Below are positions 1 through 10,036 of a DNA stretch of 64,000 nt, piece by piece. Below the pieces are notes generated by a model. It was given only the letters and a program-made list of their open reading frames with translations, was not told the DNA's origin and did not search any database. The DNA is from Camillea tinctor (Eukaryota; Ascomycota; Sordariomycetes; Xylariales; Xylariaceae), in assembly GCA_022578605.1 (NCBI GenBank), contig MU394053.1, positions 186,001-250,000 of the forward strand, read 5' to 3'. The stretch's first letter is position 1; the number at the start of each line of letters is the position of its first letter. The translations under genes and the position numbers were made by a program.

Positions 1-50
1 ATTCTGCCCGCGTAAAAGCACAGAATGCGACGAGCCCATTGACCAACCCC

Positions 51-1258
51 ATGGCAACCCAAACCCGCACCACTACGCCAGCGGCCACTACCTCAACCCC
101 CGCTACGGCCCAACAGCAGCCTTCACCCGCATCCGAAGCCTCCAACTCGTCTGCCACCCAAGTGCCGGCTTACAATGCCACGGCACCTCAACAAGGGCAC
201 ACTATCGTCGTTCGCGACCTTGCTCACATTCAGAGCCTCGCTAGGGCTGATCTCATGAATGGTGGAAACGGGCCCGGTATACTGAACGACCCCCCGCTCC
301 AAGCTATGAAGTATGAGATCAGCGGCATGCCGATCGGCGACATCATCGAGATGGTCGCAGCACTTCTAACCAAAATCACCACTACCAATGATCTGCAGCA
401 TGACGCACTACATAGAAATGCGGCGCACCAACAGACGGCTGCTAGCCACAATAACGACGGCTCCTCAATGAGTCCCTTGAGCAGCTCGGTTCTTGCTTTC
501 CACGGGAAGAATGTCCCTGCGATTACGATTTTGAGTTATCTGAGCAGGATCCACAAGTATTGCCCAACTACTTACGAAGTCTTCTTGAGCCTTCTAGTGT
601 ATTTTGACCGGATGACGGAACGAGTCAACAACATGGTGATGCAGGCCGAAGAGACGAGGAGACAATCCCTGCAGCAGGAGCAGCCCTCTCAACAGGTTAC
701 ACCCCCAGATGTGCCGTTGACCCATAACGTTGATGCGAAGATGCGAGACGAGGCTGTAGATGATGGCGATGAGACTGATTCAGACCTTGCTGATGACGAT
801 AATGGGAACGAAGCCAAGGAGGAAAAGAACGCTACGGCAGCGGCGATACCTAGTCTATCTCCCGCAACTTATTTTGTCGTGGACAGCTTCAACATACATC
901 GCCTGATAATTGCAGGCGTCACATGTGCCAGCAAATTCTTCTCGGATGTATTCTACACCAATTCGAGATATGCCAAGGTATGTGGTCAGACAACTGTACC
1001 CCTTTTGCGTAGCCATTACACATCCATTTCCGATTGCGATATGCCTATAAATATCCTCAGAAGCTAACCAAACATTGATAGGTCGGCGGTTTGCCATTGG
1101 CTGAGCTCAACCACCTTGAGCTACAATTCCTTCTCCTCAACGATTTCCGGTTATCTGTCCCTGTTGAGGATCTAGAAGCATACGCCACTATGCTTGTTGA
1201 GTTTTATGCGCGAGAGGTAGTAGCCCAGCGCTCGCGACCCATTCCTAGCTCTGAATGA
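51..1258 (+). CDS. PHO80-like cyclin (Pcl/Pho80 family)
   Basis: Predicted exons are 51-977 and 1082-1258, giving 367 aa; the 104-nt intron starts GTATGTG and ends ATAG, and the join is in phase 0. Family role: Pho80-type cyclins bind a Pho85-like CDK and act in phosphate signalling, glycogen control or the cell cycle. What is seen: a Thr/Ala/Gln-rich N-terminus, then from about residue 150 a helical cyclin core (LSYLSRIHKYC, VFLSLLVYFDRM), an acidic insert at about 230-260, and the family hallmark FNIHRLIIAGVTCASKFFSD followed after splicing by VGGLPLAELNHLELQFL. ATG 51 is chosen because the earlier ATG at 25 meets a stop after five codons; CCCCATGG is a good context. Which Pho85 partner branch it belongs to cannot be told from sequence alone. 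Confidence 0.88.
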
Positions 1259-4200
1259 GCTGTGTATAAGTTCGATGACCATCCTTTGTGAAGATTGATA
1301 GAAAGAAGGAAAGACGTGTGGAAGGCGGTGCTTGCACCCATATCAAGCCACACACACTTATAGTACCTAATTACTCGTCACAACCGACACCTATACTGGC
1401 TGGGATTGAGGGGATAATAACCTTCAGGCGCAATGCCACAACACAGGACCAGCCACGAGGTAGAGAGTGAAAAATCTCTCGGGTCTTGGTTGAGAATTTC
1501 TCTAAACTATTAGACATTACCGGCCAGTCAGTCTTTCACTGAATGGGCCAGATACTGCGTATCACCTTGGAGTGATGGATGAATTACGGAGAAGGTTGTT
1601 TTGAAGAGATGCTGTCATCATCGTTGTCATCATCAATGTTTGATACCCGGATAGATTTCTTTCGGGCTTGGAATTATATTTCTGTGCAAAGATATTACTA
1701 CTTAGGCTTTTTTTTTAGAGCTAGGAACTTCGGCCTCCTTGAACCCTACCTAGGACCCTGCCCCCCTCCCCCTTTATGATTACTTTGGCATGCGCACATA
1801 TAGCATCAATTATGAACAGAGATTTGGCGTGTTATTGTTTTTTTTTCTGCCCCTTTCATTTAGTTCGGAGGGAATGGAGCGTAGGGGAAGGGGTTCAGGG
1901 AAAGTCAGGAGAGGAGGCGGTAAGGAGTTGGGGAGATGGGAAACCAACTGATTGAGCATTTGCGAATTGCATGCACGATTGGCAGGATGGGAATTAATTC
2001 GCAAAAGGAAAGGGAACGGAGAAGTCAAATACGAAAGAAGAGTTCTTTTCCTTTTCATGACTGTTTTTGATTTTTGCTTGCTTGCTTAATTGATTGACGT
2101 GTTACGATAACAACTTGAAAGGTAAATAAGGGGAAGGAGGAATATTATTCTTTTTTTTTTTCGGCTATACGCTTTGGCGCTTTGTCTTTTCCCCCCTTCG
2201 ATTTGCTGTGAATTATATTCTTCACCCATTTTCCCCCTTTGACATTTGTTTTTCTAATTCCGTGCGAAGACAAAATAGGAAGAAAAGGGGAAGGGAAAAA
2301 AAAGGAGGGGGGGAGTTTTAAAGGGGGGTAAAGAGGAGCAAAGTGGAGTGGGAGGAGCCTCCTGATCAAGGAGAGAAGATATTATGATTTACCTATTGAG
2401 CTTGGCTGCTTGGTCATCTATTAATACTTGCCTTGATTTTTGCGTGCTTGTGTGTGCTCTTTTTTCTGCTCATTTACATACTTTGATTTTGTCTAGGTTA
2501 GGCAGTCAGTTCGCGGGAGGGGGGTATCTTGGGAGAGAATTTGCCCTGTGGCGGACTGTGTGAGGATATAGGGGTATCATCTCATGTAACCAAAGCAAGA
2601 CAAGACAAAACCAAGTAAGGTGATGAAAGACTGGGTAATGGAGGAGGTAATGGAGAGGAGGACTTGATATATGTTTCTGTCTAGGTGGTTTATGAAGCGG
2701 TTATAGGGGCTCTTGAGTAGAGCTATTCATGATAAAACAAATTACATCCATGGCCTGTAGTGAATAGGTGACTAACACTCTTTACTTTGTCTGAAGTACA
2801 CTGGCTTGCAATCCCTAACCCAAGCTCAAGCTAGGTTTGCCGGCATACGATATATTCAATTAAAATCTACGTATTGGTCCTCTTAAATCCCTTAACTAAA
2901 AATATTTAGAAAAGCTCTAACCTACACTCATACTCCTAGCTATCCATAATGCTAGATCTACTGGCTTCCTAAAACCTCCGTACTCTTTTCGTGTTATAGT
3001 AGGCAATAGTCCTGTATCCGTCTCCCTTGCTACTACAATGCATGATGAAGCCTCCGTACTATACGTACTAGATACACTTATGTAGGTTACGTACGTACGT
3101 ATGTAGCACATGACCTATAGCATTCGCCCGTCTTAACTTACCTTACCTTACCTTTTCTGTCTTCCTCCACTCCCTCTCCTCTTTGAGGCTTGAAGCCAAG
3201 GATTACTTACATACACATACGCGCGGCACACTATCCCAAGACGAGGAAGAGAGGTGCGGAAAGGCGTCTAATGGTCCGTATATAGAAAGCTTATAATTGC
3301 TTACACTACTTACTTATATCACTTTGAAGTATATAGGTCAACATGTCGTCGTCGAGCTTGAATCCTACACTAAGCCACACTAAACTAGGTATGCTGCTTC
3401 GCATTCCTTCTCTAATCCAGCTCTTTCTTCACCATTCTGATCCTTCTTCGTCTTCTTCTTCTTGACGACTTGTCCAGGATTCGATATATACGTAATGACG
3501 CGCAATACGTATGTTTCATAGCATGACACGGGACTAGTTAATTTACACAACCAACCTGGACTTTGGAGCAACACGACTTTGGAGCAACACAGAGCATAGT
3601 ATAGAGAGTTGTGAACCGTTCCACTTGGACGACATGAATGAAAGGAGAAGATAAGTTGTTGATTCTAACCGGCAATCTTTTTCGTACGTAATTCTCATTC
3701 AGCTCAAACTAGAACTAGTGGGTTAATCGATTCTTAGAGAAGTATACACTATGTGCGAGTTTGTTGTATATAGTTGAGTGTACGTATGATAGGCAGGTAA
3801 GCATTATGCGTTGATCTTAGCCCCTTATCTCCTGTCTTTCCCTCCTGTTCTTCCCCCGTTCTCTAGAACCAAAAACAATATGCTGACTTGTAAGACATAG
3901 ACCTTCTCCTATGTAATGCATGGAATGCTTGCCTAGCTTTCCCTTGCTCCCGCTGTTCCAAGGGATGCTTTCTGCCCGCCAAGCTAATGCCCATATCCAT
4001 GAATGCTCATTGTATATATGTAAGTGTCTTCTCTCTCTTCTCTCTCCCCTTCTCTCTTCATCATGACACCGATATCTCAAACATCCTTCGCCCCTATTTC
4101 TTGAAAAGGGAGAGAAGACTTGAATAAGTACAACGCACGCAAACACGCACACACTTCTCTTTCCATCTCTTAATAAACAGCAATATCGTAAAATAAACAA

Positions 4201-4542
4201 AACGCCTTTCCCTTTGCCTTTGCCTGTACTGTGGGGCTTTACCTACCTTTGGTTTAATATATGTATGTATGGTAACCTGTCCGCCCCTTTATATTAACCT
4301 GTATAGAAAACAACCAACCGTCCCCTTCCCCCTTTCATCTCCCTCCTTCCCATTGCTAGACAGACATGAACATAATATGAAAAAAGCTTAGAACAAAGGT
4401 AGGGGTGGGGAATTAAAAAAAGAAAGCCTTGCAAAAAAGACCCACCCCCTTTCCAAAAAATTATGTACAGTCTATTTGTCATAATTCACTCATGACTGCC
4501 TCTCTCTCTCTCTCTCTTTCTCTCTCCATTTTCTTTCCCCAC
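1259..4542. other. Gene-free 3.3 kb tract
   Basis: No supported gene. It holds homopolymer runs (T-runs near 1711, 1841 and 2150; A/G-runs near 2290), an ACGT microsatellite near 3087-3101, repeated TTACC units near 3137-3154, and a CT microsatellite at about 4501-4527 just beyond the stop of the next gene. Short open frames here lack family resemblance and are rich in simple sequence. The two flanking genes converge, so both 3' UTRs should end in this tract. Confidence 0.6.
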
Positions 4543-6144
4543 TCAATCCTCCCAATCCTTCTCGACCCTCCACTGATCGTCGAGCTTGAGCGCCGTCTCG
4601 GCGACGAGGTCGCAGTCGCGGTGCCCCCACTTCTGGCGGAAGACCTCGCGGCCGGCCTCGGCCAGGATCCAGAACGAGGTGGCGAACCCGTCGGCGTCGT
4701 AGTGGTACGGCTCGCCCGCGCCGCCGTGCTGGCTCGTCTGCCACGAGTTGCGCGCGTAGTTGTCGCTCCGGTACTTGTATATCCCCATGTAGTCCACCAC
4801 CTTGACCAGCGCCCGGAAGTAGTCCAGCGACTTGGCCAGGCTGACGCTGTTCTTCTTGCTGCCGGACCCCGAGTTGACGTTACTGCCGCCGCCGCCGCCG
4901 TGGCTGTTGCTGCTGATGGTCCCGCGCTTCTCCGTCTTCTTCTGCGCCGCCTTGCCGTCGCTCGGGCTGCTGCTGTCGGACTCTGAGCCCGGCTCGCTGG
5001 CGGGGCTCGTCTGCTCGATCTGCTCGAGCTCGGCCTCGGGTACGGGGTTCGGGTCCACGAAGCGCGGCCGCACGCGCGGGTCCCGGTACAGCGCGGCTAG
5101 GTTCTCCATCACGGTAGACACGTCGTTGATGATGCCGACGCGGCGGTGGCGCATGCTCCAGCCGTCCATCTCGAGGCGCGCGTTCATGTCGCAGTCGCTC
5201 CCGTAGTAGGGCATCAGGCTGTCCCACCCGCCGACGGCGTCGAGCGCCGCCCGGTTCACCAGCGTCAGGTGGTCGTACTGGAACCAGCGGAACCCCCAGC
5301 GCTCCTCGCGCTCGACCGTCCGGTTCAGCTCCCGCAGGCAGTTCTCGTATAGGGTGCGGTAGCCCGGCTCGCCGGCGGCGGGCGGGCGCGTCATGTCCAG
5401 CTCGTCGCCGTCGTCGTAGTAGAACCACTCGCGGTCGCCGGGCCGCTCGAGGTCGTCGGCACCGTCCTCGAAGGAGAACACCAGCACGTCCTGGTGCGAG
5501 TAGAAGTAGTAGGGCCAGTCGCGGGCGTGGGCGGTGGCCAGGAAGAAGTTCTGCATCTGCGAGAAGCTCAGCAGCACGGGGGCCTGCAGCACATTGACGC
5601 CGAGGCGGTGCAGGGTGGTGTGGTTGAGGTAGAAGGGGTTCTGCAGCGTGAGCTTGCCGTCGGCGTTGGAGTTCTGCACGCCTGTGTTCTCGACCACGTA
5701 GATGGACTCGGGAGGCCAGCCGGCGGTGATGTAGCTGACGACGCACTGCAGCAGCATGGGCCACTGGCGGGTGAAGCCGATGAAGAGGGGCGGTTGGTAG
5801 GAAAGGCCGTACTCGCGGTGGAGGCCGGGGCGAGGCATGTTGTACTCGGGGATGGGCGGCGGCGTGGCGGTCGAAGACGCCAGCAGAGGGAAGGGATCGG
5901 TTACGGTCGACACGGTGAGGGTGGGCGTGGGCTTGTACTTGGGAGGCGCGTGGGTGTTGGCCGGGCGGTGGCGGTTGTTTTCGTTGATCTTCCCAACATT
6001 GATGGTAGAGAGCTTCCTGAAGAACTCGGCTTCGCTCTCGGTCCCACGGTATACGGTCAAGAGGAGAAGTATCATGGCGAAGAAGCTGATGGGCAGGAGG
6101 ATGGCCTTCAGGCCCCTCGGGGCACCGACTAGTGGAATAGTCAT
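4543..6144 (-). CDS. Type II membrane glycosyltransferase-like protein
   Basis: Single exon, 533 aa. Residues 11-32 form one hydrophobic signal-anchor after a short basic N-terminus, the topology of a Golgi type II enzyme. A Pro/Thr-rich stem (about 60-105) leads to a domain with features of GT-A enzymes: an N-terminal beta-strand (FIGFTRQW), YYFYSHQDVLVFSFED around 212-227 with acidic residues where a metal-binding motif would sit, and a later WDSLMPYYGSDCDMNARLEM stretch with another acidic cluster. A low-complexity Ser/Gly insert (about 370-430) interrupts the domain. I infer a sugar transferase acting on secretory glycans; the donor and family number cannot be assigned. Coding GC is much higher than in the flanks, which also produces long spurious open frames on the plus strand. 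Confidence 0.72.
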   Translation of the reverse strand: MTIPLVGAPRGLKAILLPISFFAMILLLLTVYRGTESEAEFFRKLSTINVGKINENNRHRPANTHAPPKYKPTPTLTVSTVTDPFPLLASSTATPPPIPEYNMPRPGLHREYGLSYQPPLFIGFTRQWPMLLQCVVSYITAGWPPESIYVVENTGVQNSNADGKLTLQNPFYLNHTTLHRLGVNVLQAPVLLSFSQMQNFFLATAHARDWPYYFYSHQDVLVFSFEDGADDLERPGDREWFYYDDGDELDMTRPPAAGEPGYRTLYENCLRELNRTVEREERWGFRWFQYDHLTLVNRAALDAVGGWDSLMPYYGSDCDMNARLEMDGWSMRHRRVGIINDVSTVMENLAALYRDPRVRPRFVDPNPVPEAELEQIEQTSPASEPGSESDSSSPSDGKAAQKKTEKRGTISSNSHGGGGGSNVNSGSGSKKNSVSLAKSLDYFRALVKVVDYMGIYKYRSDNYARNSWQTSQHGGAGEPYHYDADGFATSFWILAEAGREVFRQKWGHRDCDLVAETALKLDDQWRVEKDWED

Positions 6145-7618
6145 TGGTGTTTGTAGAGGCCTGTCTCCTATTTTTCTTTTCTTTCTCTCCTACTTTCTTT
6201 TTCTCTCTCTCCTTTTTTTCTTTTCTTTTCTTTTCCCTTTTTTTACCTATAACCTGACACTTTCGAATCCATTCGATTATTTGTTTGGTAGAAAGGTCAA
6301 TTGGTAGAAGTCTCTCAGTTTATGACGATGAACGGGTTGATGTGGTATAGTATGGTATGGTATGGTATGGTGTGATGTGTGGTGTATGTAGTGGTGATAC
6401 TGTTTTGGTGTTTCGATTATGAGGTAAGTCTTAACTTAAGTCCTTGTTCTACTCGTTCAGGGGTGGAAGATGGAGGGGGCCGAGTTTAATGCAGAAAGGA
6501 AAAAAAAGGGAAAGACATAAAAAATAAAAAATAAACTAATATCATTAAGTCAAAACTTATGGTAAGTCGCTACCGTTTTAACAACTTGTAGGTACTCTGC
6601 ATAGGTATTTTTTACCCAAATGGTCTCGGTAGGAAAAAAAAATTATTTCATCGTAATTTTTTTTGTTGTTAAACCTGAACATTAGAAAACGGAAAAAAAA
6701 GAAAATAGAAAATAAATAAATAATAAAAATAAGTAAATAAATACAACATCAAAATGCTACTCAGAAAGGTCTAGTACTATCCTAACTGAGTAGTACGCTA
6801 GTCTTTGCAGCGATTAGCCCGTTTTTAGTGCGCTGTAATTATGATTTACTGACGCGGCCCTTGCTAATTAATCTTGGTGGTGGGGGGGGGAAAGTTCCCG
6901 TTACAGCGGGATTTGCAACGCAATGGCGTGCACGCGTCGTCACTCATTAAAACCATTCGATCGCCTAAGTCGTCTATCTAAACTCATGCGCCAATCAGCT
7001 TAGTCTCTCCTTCAATATATAGACAGATCTGGAACCAACTAGCGAACTACATGCTATCAGTTTCGTATACCTTATGTAATGATCTAACCTATCTGCATCA
7101 ATTGATATATCAAGTTAGATATCAAGTTTAAAGTGCCCATCTCTTCTATATAAAACTTGGGGGGTTAAACCTAACTGGTATTATATAGTAACTAGGTAGG
7201 CGGTGTTAGGTATATTTTATTACCCGTCTACATACAATTTCACATGGTTTTTATTTTTATTTTTACTTTTATTTATTTATTCTTTATATATAAGGCGGAC
7301 CCGAGATTCCGGATTGTATACTTAGTGTAGTTACGAATTGTACGACGGAAGTGAATGATCATTCAGGTAAGACGGTTAAAATTGTATTATATAGCATCGA
7401 TATATTTAACTTAACCACACGCCCCTAATCCTAATCAAAAAGCTATACATTCTAGTAAAGCTGGTATTGGGCATATAATCCACATCCCGTGGTGTTTTTC
7501 GATGGAAAGACGTCTCGACGTTCGGCAGGTTTGAAGTAGCATAGTGAAGGACAACGTGTAGCCCAAGGCAGAACCATAAGGACGTTGAGAGAATAGCTAC
7601 TTGCTGAAATGCATTAAG
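6145..7618. other. AT-rich gene-free tract with promoter of the glycosyltransferase-like gene
   Basis: The right part (6480-7480) is strongly AT-rich with A and T runs and TAAATAAATA-type simple sequence; no coding frame is supported. The part next to 6144 is a pyrimidine-rich tract on the plus strand (6170-6240), probably 5' UTR or core promoter of the gene on the minus strand. Confidence 0.55.
6344..6371. repeat. TATGG pentanucleotide tandem repeat
   Basis: Four perfect TATGG units (6351-6370), preceded by a near-unit TATAG and followed by degenerate TGTGATG units. It lies about 200 bp upstream of the start of the glycosyltransferase-like gene, so copy number could vary between strains. 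Confidence 0.8.
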
Positions 7619-7909
7619 TTAGTCGGACAAGTAATGGACGTTGCGTTGACAATCAAAACAAACCGCTCCCCGAAACCACACTGTTTCTTCGCACCAACAT
7701 TCATCGCACTTGCAACAAAAACCATTTGTCAAGGTGCGTATTGGCAGTTCTTCTATAAAGCTTAGTATATTTATAGTATGGAAAAGGAGATAGATAAACC
7801 TACCTGTTTTCCCTCGATGATGGTTATCTTCTTTGCAATTCTGATGGACTACATCGCCCATATGCATCAGGGTTTCGCATGCATAGTCCTCCTGCTTATA
7901 GCTATCCAT
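7619..7909 (-). CDS. Small Cys-rich, probably zinc-binding protein
   Basis: Exons (minus strand) 7909-7804 and 7752-7619, giving 79 aa. The 51-nt intron has donor GTAGGT, branch-like ACTAAGC and acceptor TATAG. Because 51 is a multiple of three and contains no stop, the unspliced message also reads through, giving 96 aa. The C-terminal half carries CCKCDECWC and then CFDCQ, a pattern of paired CxxC knuckles that suggests one zinc site; nothing else is recognised. No signal peptide is visible. The upstream region, with a TATA-like stretch at about 8034-8046, is repeated near 16.3 kb, where only the first codons of a relative survive. Function is unknown. Confidence 0.6.
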   Translation of the reverse strand: MDSYKQEDYACETLMHMGDVVHQNCKEDNHHRGKTGRFIYLLFHTINILSFIEELPIRTLTNGFCCKCDECWCEETVWFRGAVCFDCQRNVHYLSD

Positions 7910-8115
7910 AGTGTCGTAATGTGTGTGTTGTGTCGTAATGTGTGTATTTATTTTGTTGAAATGAGGCTATGAGGTTTTCTTATTTAATTAGCTGTGGTAA
8001 ACATCTATCTCTGGGTAAAGGGAGGACCTATCCCTTATATACATATAGCTGCAGATAACCACACACCTTGTATTCCCACCTTGACAGATACCCCTTATCA
8101 CCTAATTCAACATAT
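7901..8115. repeat. Duplicated promoter/start segment, copy A
   Basis: From the start codon of the Cys-rich gene (GCTATCCAT on the plus strand, 7901-7909) to about 8115. It matches 16305-16465 in the same orientation over blocks such as GAAATGAGG, AACATCTATCTCTGG, CATATAGCTGC, ACCTTGACAGAT and CCCCTTATCACCTA. Copy A has an extra tandem duplication of GTGTCGTAATGTGTGT just upstream of the ATG (7911-7946). Confidence 0.85.
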
Positions 8116-8566
8116 TTAGATATCAGGCTATTAAAAGAGTTTTCAAGAGCCAACACTGGAAAAGGTGCGATGTAACAAAACATTAATAGCTTCTTTGCCT
8201 GGCAGAAGCCCCTGTACTTACCGACCTCAGAACCCGGTCCTCAAATCTCAGCCTTTAGACTCTTTACAGAAGGTGTACGGTACCATGAGTCAATTGATCA
8301 AAAGACATGACTGATAGACCGGTTAAGCTAACTGGTTTATCATGTTATGATATTCCCTTTTTTCTTCTTTTTTGGTGATAATTTAGGGTTGTAGTTGTGC
8401 TAGGTTTCAGTAATATTTCTCAAAAGAACTAACAATATAAAACACAGTTATTACGGAACAGCACCCGGACTCGATTACACACCCGCAGCAGTGCCGCTTG
8501 ATCAGGCTTTCATGTGATGTCTCTAAACCCTACACTAACTACCGGATGTTTTAGATGCTGTCGTTC
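7910..8566. other. Intergenic region upstream of the Cys-rich gene
   Basis: Besides repeat copy A this holds no supported gene. The right half (8116-8566) is AT-rich and contains the expected 3' flank of the dehydrogenase gene that ends at 8567. Confidence 0.55.
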
Positions 8567-9531
8567 CTAACTATCATTCTCAAAAGGCCATCCAACAAGC
8601 CCAATGTTGAGCTTTGTTCCTGCTTCGATCTCCTTGGCCTGAGCCTTGAGCTCATCCACATCCCAGTTGCACCACAAGAACTTGCCCCTCAGGAATCGAG
8701 CCTCGGGACTCGCGAGCCAGACATTGAAGCTCGCCGGTAGAGATACTAGAAAGGGAGAAAAGAAAAATCAGCTTCTTGATGACCACCACCCGATTCCCCC
8801 TGCAGGCTCGTGTACGTACCGTCATCCGTCTGCACCCCCTCCACGCTCGCCGCGCCCCCAGTCTCCAGATTCATCTGCGTGAGCACGACCCCCGGCTGCG
8901 TGTGGAAAACGCTTATATCGGGCCTCACGCGCGCGACTGTGTCCCACAGCCGGAACACCGCCATCTTCGCCACGCAGTACGCCCCAAACGCATCGTTCAC
9001 GCTCAAGTGCGCGCCCCACGAGTTGATCGCCACCGCCACCGCCCCCGGCGCCGCATACCGCGCGAACGCCCGCGCCACGAACAGCGACCCCGCGACGTTG
9101 CTCCGCACCGCCTCCAGGTACGCCCCCGGATCCGCGTCTAGCACGCTCTCCCGCGGCCCTACCGCCGCCGCGCTGTGCACGAGGACGTCGATCTTCCCGT
9201 TCCCCGCGAACCGCGCAAACGCCGCGTCCATGTCGCCCTCCGCCGTCACGTCCCCCGGGATGGCCCACACTTCGACCCCCGCGAAGTGCGCTTCGATGTG
9301 GGCTTTGTTGGCGAGGAGGGGCTGCGCCCGCCGGCCGAGCAGGGCGATGCGCGACGCGCCTGCTTGGGCGAAGTGCCGCGCGGTGGCGCCGCCGATGCCG
9401 GTGTCGCCGCCGCCAGTGATGAAGACGGATTTGCCCGCGGCGGAGAGGGCGGGGCGGAGAGGGGATGTGGAGGGTTGGGCGGTGGTGTGCCAGCGTTTGG
9501 TGGGGGAGGGGAAGGGGGCAGGTGAGAACAT
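8567..9531 (-). CDS. Short-chain dehydrogenase/reductase (SDR)
   Basis: Exons (minus strand) 9531-8820 and 8745-8567, 296 aa; the intron starts GTACGTAC, ends TTTCTAG and splits a Val codon (phase 1). The classical SDR layout is visible: an N-terminal extension of about 33 residues, the nucleotide-binding TGGGDTGIG at 39-47, HSAAAVG at 119-125 in place of the usual NAG strand, and catalytic Ser171, Tyr185 and Lys189 in the YCVAK motif. Such enzymes oxidise or reduce a small alcohol or ketone with NAD(P)(H); the substrate is unknown. It is cytosolic by appearance. It is divergent from a zinc-cluster regulator 0.5 kb away, which makes pathway-specific control possible but unproven. Confidence 0.88.
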
Positions 9532-10036
9532 GGTGATTGGATGATGGGGAGATGGGTAGAGAGTAGGGGATGGTTATGGAAGGTGTGTTTGAAGAGACGG
9601 CTGGGAATCAAGCTTCTTTATATATACTTGAATTCCCATGATGGCATATATGCGGTCTGGTGAGATGGAGATGCGAATTTGTTAGAATAGCCCCTATTGA
9701 GGACATTTTGACGATCCTGTATGTATCTCACCAGGGGATAGATGTCTATTGTAAGCTGTTTAAAGACATAGACATGTACGCATGGTCTCCGCGTAAATCC
9801 ATTGCTTCACTACAAAAATGTCCCGCCCGGTGGACTGTTCCAAATTGAGATATTCCGGCGATCTACACGGCTGACGGCGCTGACAAATGCAATATGCGAA
9901 TAGTGAATCCTATTGCTTATGTCAGAGTCCTGGCTACAGAGACTTCATGTCGACAATGTGCGATTCATATATTGTCTTCGTTAAAAAACCCTATTCCGCT
10001 GCCTCGGTCTGGTGATCTGCTGCTATCGAATTTGGA
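9532..10036. promoter_or_regulatory. Divergent promoter between SDR and zinc-finger regulator
   Basis: A 505-bp interval between two divergently transcribed genes. On the SDR side a TATA box is clear (9617-9627, see separate entry). No obvious inverted CGG pairs, the usual Zn2Cys6 target, were picked out with confidence. Confidence 0.6.
9617..9627 (-). promoter_or_regulatory. TATA box of the SDR gene
   Basis: Reads GTATATATAAA on the minus strand, about 90 bp upstream of the start codon at 9531, a usual spacing for a fungal TATA promoter with a short 5' UTR. Confidence 0.6.

Noticed and set aside
3380..4200. Short minus-strand frames (64 and 127 codons) in the gene-free tract
   Set aside because: Low-complexity Arg/Glu- and Cys-biased sequences from CT/GA-rich DNA; no conserved motif or splice structure.
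4429..6132. Long plus-strand open frames (185, 124 and 212 codons) opposite the glycosyltransferase-like gene
   Set aside because: They are antisense shadows of a GC-rich coding sequence, with Val/Ala/Arg-biased composition and no motifs.
6480..7480. AT-rich tract as a centromere-like or RIP-mutated transposon
   Set aside because: No repeated partner or transposon coding trace is visible; plain AT-rich spacer explains it.
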